Source: Flavihumibacter sp. (GTDB lineage Bacteria; Bacteroidota; Bacteroidia; Chitinophagales; Chitinophagaceae). From it: a stretch of DNA of 7,445 bases. Below, piece by piece: positions 5,902 to 7,445 of this stretch. The translations under genes were made by a program, and so were the position numbers. The notes beneath the pieces were generated by a model. That model saw nothing but the letters and a program-made list of their open reading frames with translations, ran no database searches and had not been told where the DNA came from. Each line of letters opens with the position of its first letter. Position 1 is the first letter of the stretch. The stretch spans positions 1 to 7,445 of the forward strand of contig JALOMU010000067.1 of NCBI GenBank assembly GCA_025455285.1, read 5' to 3'.

Positions 5902-5940
5902 ATGAGAAGATAAATCGAAGAACCTAAAAGACAACATAAG

Positions 5941-6282
5941 ATGCCTATAAATCTCTACATATTCCTGGCGCTGGCCCTGTTTTCGATTGGGGTGATTGGC
6001 GTACTGACAAGGCGGAATGCCATCATCATTTTTATGTGTATTGAATTGATGTTAAATGCTGTGAACCTCCTGCTGGTTGCGTTTTCTAAAATGCACCTGG
6101 CAGATAGTATGGCAGCAGGAGCAGCACCTACGCTGACCAATGGGTTGGACGCGCAATTATTTGTATTTTTTATCATGGTGGTGGCAGCAGCAGAAGTGAC
6201 AGTGGGATTAGCCATTATAGTTATGATGTACCGTAATATCCATTCGGTGGATGTGAATTTCCTGAACAGACTGAAAAACTGA
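5941..6282 (+). CDS. nuoK: NADH-quinone oxidoreductase subunit K (membrane)
   Basis: NuoK (ND4L family) is a three-helix membrane subunit with two buried glutamates needed for proton pumping. The 113-residue product has three hydrophobic segments (about residues 4-22, 27-48, 73-97). The conserved glutamates are Glu35 in [13 protein letters not shown] and Glu85 in [13 protein letters not shown], equivalent to Glu36 and Glu72 of E. coli. The spacing is 50 residues rather than 36, because the loop between helices 2 and 3 (about residues 50-72, rich in Ala/Gly) is longer by roughly 14 residues than in E. coli NuoK. The start ATG follows a 63-base gap whose first half is the GTGAGAC array and whose second half is A-rich. 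The nuoL ATG begins one base after the nuoK stop, so the two are probably translationally coupled. Confidence 0.96.
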   Translation: MPINLYIFLALALFSIGVIGVLTRRNAIIIFMCIELMLNAVNLLLVAFSKMHLADSMAAGAAPTLTNGLDAQLFVFFIMVVAAAEVTVGLAIIVMMYRNIHSVDVNFLNRLKN

Positions 6283-6283
6283 T

Positions 6284-7445
6284 ATGAACAATATTATCGA
6301 TTACGTTTGGCTGGTTCCCCTCTTTCCGTTGGTAGGTTTCCTGCTGAACGGTTTGCTGAGAAATTATTTGTCCAAGTCGCTGAGTGGAATCATCGGCTCC
6401 GGTGTTATCCTGGCTTCCTTTGTGGTAAGCATCCTGCTCTTTATGCAGGTGAAGGGTGGCTCTACCGGCGTTGTAACCCTGTTCAATTTTATTGAGTTTG
6501 GAAAAACTTCCATTCCTTTTGCGTTTCAGGTAGATCAGTTAAGCAGTCTGTTCCTGCTGATCATTACCGGAATCGGGTTCCTGATTCACCTGTATTCTAC
6601 GGCTTACATGCACGAAGAAACAGCTCCTCATTTTGCCCGCTACTTCGCGTACCTGAACCTCTTCGTGTTTTCGATGTTGCTGCTGGTACTGGGCTCCAAC
6701 TATGTGATCATGTTCATCGGTTGGGAAGGAGTTGGACTCTGTTCTTATTTACTGATTGGGTATTGGTTTAAAAATATTGAGTACACCGGCGCGGCGAAGA
6801 AAGCTTTTGTGATGAACCGTATTGGTGATGCCGGATTTCTATTGGCGGTGTTTTATCTGCTCAGCAAACTGGGTACTGTTGGTTATGCCGATGTATTCAG
6901 CAAAGTGGATCAGTTATCCGGACAAGACCTCACGATTATAACCTTGTTATTATTTGTAGGTGCAACCGGTAAAAGTGCTCAGATCCCTTTGTACACCTGG
7001 TTACCGGATGCGATGGCGGGTCCGACTCCCGTATCTGCCCTGATCCACGCGGCAACCATGGTTACCGCAGGTATCTACATGATCGCGAGAAGTAATATTT
7101 TATATACACTGGCGCCTGTTACACAAACAGTGGTGGCGGTAATTGGTATTGCAACTGCTTTACTGGCAGCCAGTATCGCGCTGAAGCAAAACGATATCAA
7201 AAAAGTACTGGCTTATTCTACGGTTAGCCAGCTGGGTTATATGTTCCTGGCCCTCGGAGTAGGTGCCTATACCGGAGCAGTATTCCATGTGATGACACAT
7301 GCTTTCTTCAAGGCCTTGTTGTTCCTGGGTGCCGGTTCGGTTATCCATGCCATGCATCATGAGCAGGATATCCGCAACATGGGTGGATTGAAAAAATACA
7401 TGCCTACAACGCATATCACTTTTCTGATTGCCTGTTTCGCGATTG
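6284..7445 (+). CDS. nuoL: NADH-quinone oxidoreductase subunit L, 5' part (partial)
   Basis: NuoL (ND5 family) is the distal antiporter-like proton-pumping subunit; 387 codons are visible and the frame stays open to the window edge, against about 610 residues expected. It starts MNNIIDYVWLVPLFPLVGF, as in the family. Motifs include GWEGVGLCSYLLIGYW with the essential Glu148, GATGKSAQIPLYTWLPDAM with Lys230, GPTPVSALIHAATMVTAGIY with His255, STVSQLGYM, and THAFFKALLFLGAGS with Lys343. These match the proton-path residues Glu144, Lys229, His254 and Lys342 of E. coli NuoL. The ATG at 6284 is separated from the nuoK stop by a single T (TGA-T-ATG), with no Shine-Dalgarno, so re-initiation by terminating ribosomes is likely. 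No frameshift is seen. nuoM and nuoN would be expected downstream by analogy with other nuo operons, but lie outside the window. Confidence 0.97.
   Translation, partial: MNNIIDYVWLVPLFPLVGFLLNGLLRNYLSKSLSGIIGSGVILASFVVSILLFMQVKGGSTGVVTLFNFIEFGKTSIPFAFQVDQLSSLFLLIITGIGFLIHLYSTAYMHEETAPHFARYFAYLNLFVFSMLLLVLGSNYVIMFIGWEGVGLCSYLLIGYWFKNIEYTGAAKKAFVMNRIGDAGFLLAVFYLLSKLGTVGYADVFSKVDQLSGQDLTIITLLLFVGATGKSAQIPLYTWLPDAMAGPTPVSALIHAATMVTAGIYMIARSNILYTLAPVTQTVVAVIGIATALLAASIALKQNDIKKVLAYSTVSQLGYMFLALGVGAYTGAVFHVMTHAFFKALLFLGAGSVIHAMHHEQDIRNMGGLKKYMPTTHITFLIACFAI

Overview
The window is a stretch of one operon for the proton-pumping NADH:quinone oxidoreductase (respiratory complex I, nuo). All genes are on the + strand in the order nuoD (3' end only), nuoE, nuoF, nuoG, nuoH, nuoI, nuoJ, nuoK, nuoL (5' part only). 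No transposase, phage, CRISPR, tRNA or rRNA gene is visible, and the coding content is core metabolism rather than an accessory island.

The organism is most likely a member of the Bacteroidota, probably near the Chitinophagaceae. This is an inference from three things. NuoG is short (373 aa) and lacks the molybdopterin-type domain seen in E. coli NuoG. None of the seven full genes or nuoL has a well-placed Shine-Dalgarno sequence. Several junctions hold short GTGAGAC/GTCTCAC-like tandem repeats of a kind I recall from such genomes. A database search would be needed to fix the genus.

Layout: 1-394 is the end of nuoD (49 kDa quinone-site subunit). 395-559 is a 165-base gap with two different heptamer arrays. 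560-1057 is nuoE and 1124-2476 is nuoF, the NADH-oxidising module. 2542-3663 is short nuoG, which carries electrons from NuoEF toward the arm. 3672-4745 is nuoH and 4799-5344 is nuoI, the quinone-proximal membrane anchor and the 2x[4Fe-4S] subunit. 5380-5877 is nuoJ, 5941-6282 is nuoK, and nuoL runs from 6284 to the window end; these are membrane proton-pumping subunits. Electrons pass from NADH through FMN (NuoF) and the Fe-S chain (NuoF, NuoG, NuoI) to quinone at the NuoD/NuoH interface, and this drives H+ translocation in NuoH, J, K and L.

The most unusual structure is noncoding. Five tandem arrays, each four units of 7 bases (28 bp), sit in four of the eight gene junctions. Two arrays are identical over 30 bp (F/G and J/K junctions), one is a near-inverted copy (E/F), one is a related CTTTCAC/TTTTCAC version that runs to the nuoE start codon (D/E), and one is an unrelated-looking GAATT heptamer (D/E). 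The nuoJ stop codon lies inside one array. The second point of interest is the pared-down C-terminal part of NuoG, where the usual third cysteine of the N7-type motif is absent and an extra CxxC appears. The rest reads as an ordinary complex I operon, and I see no clear new gene system in it.
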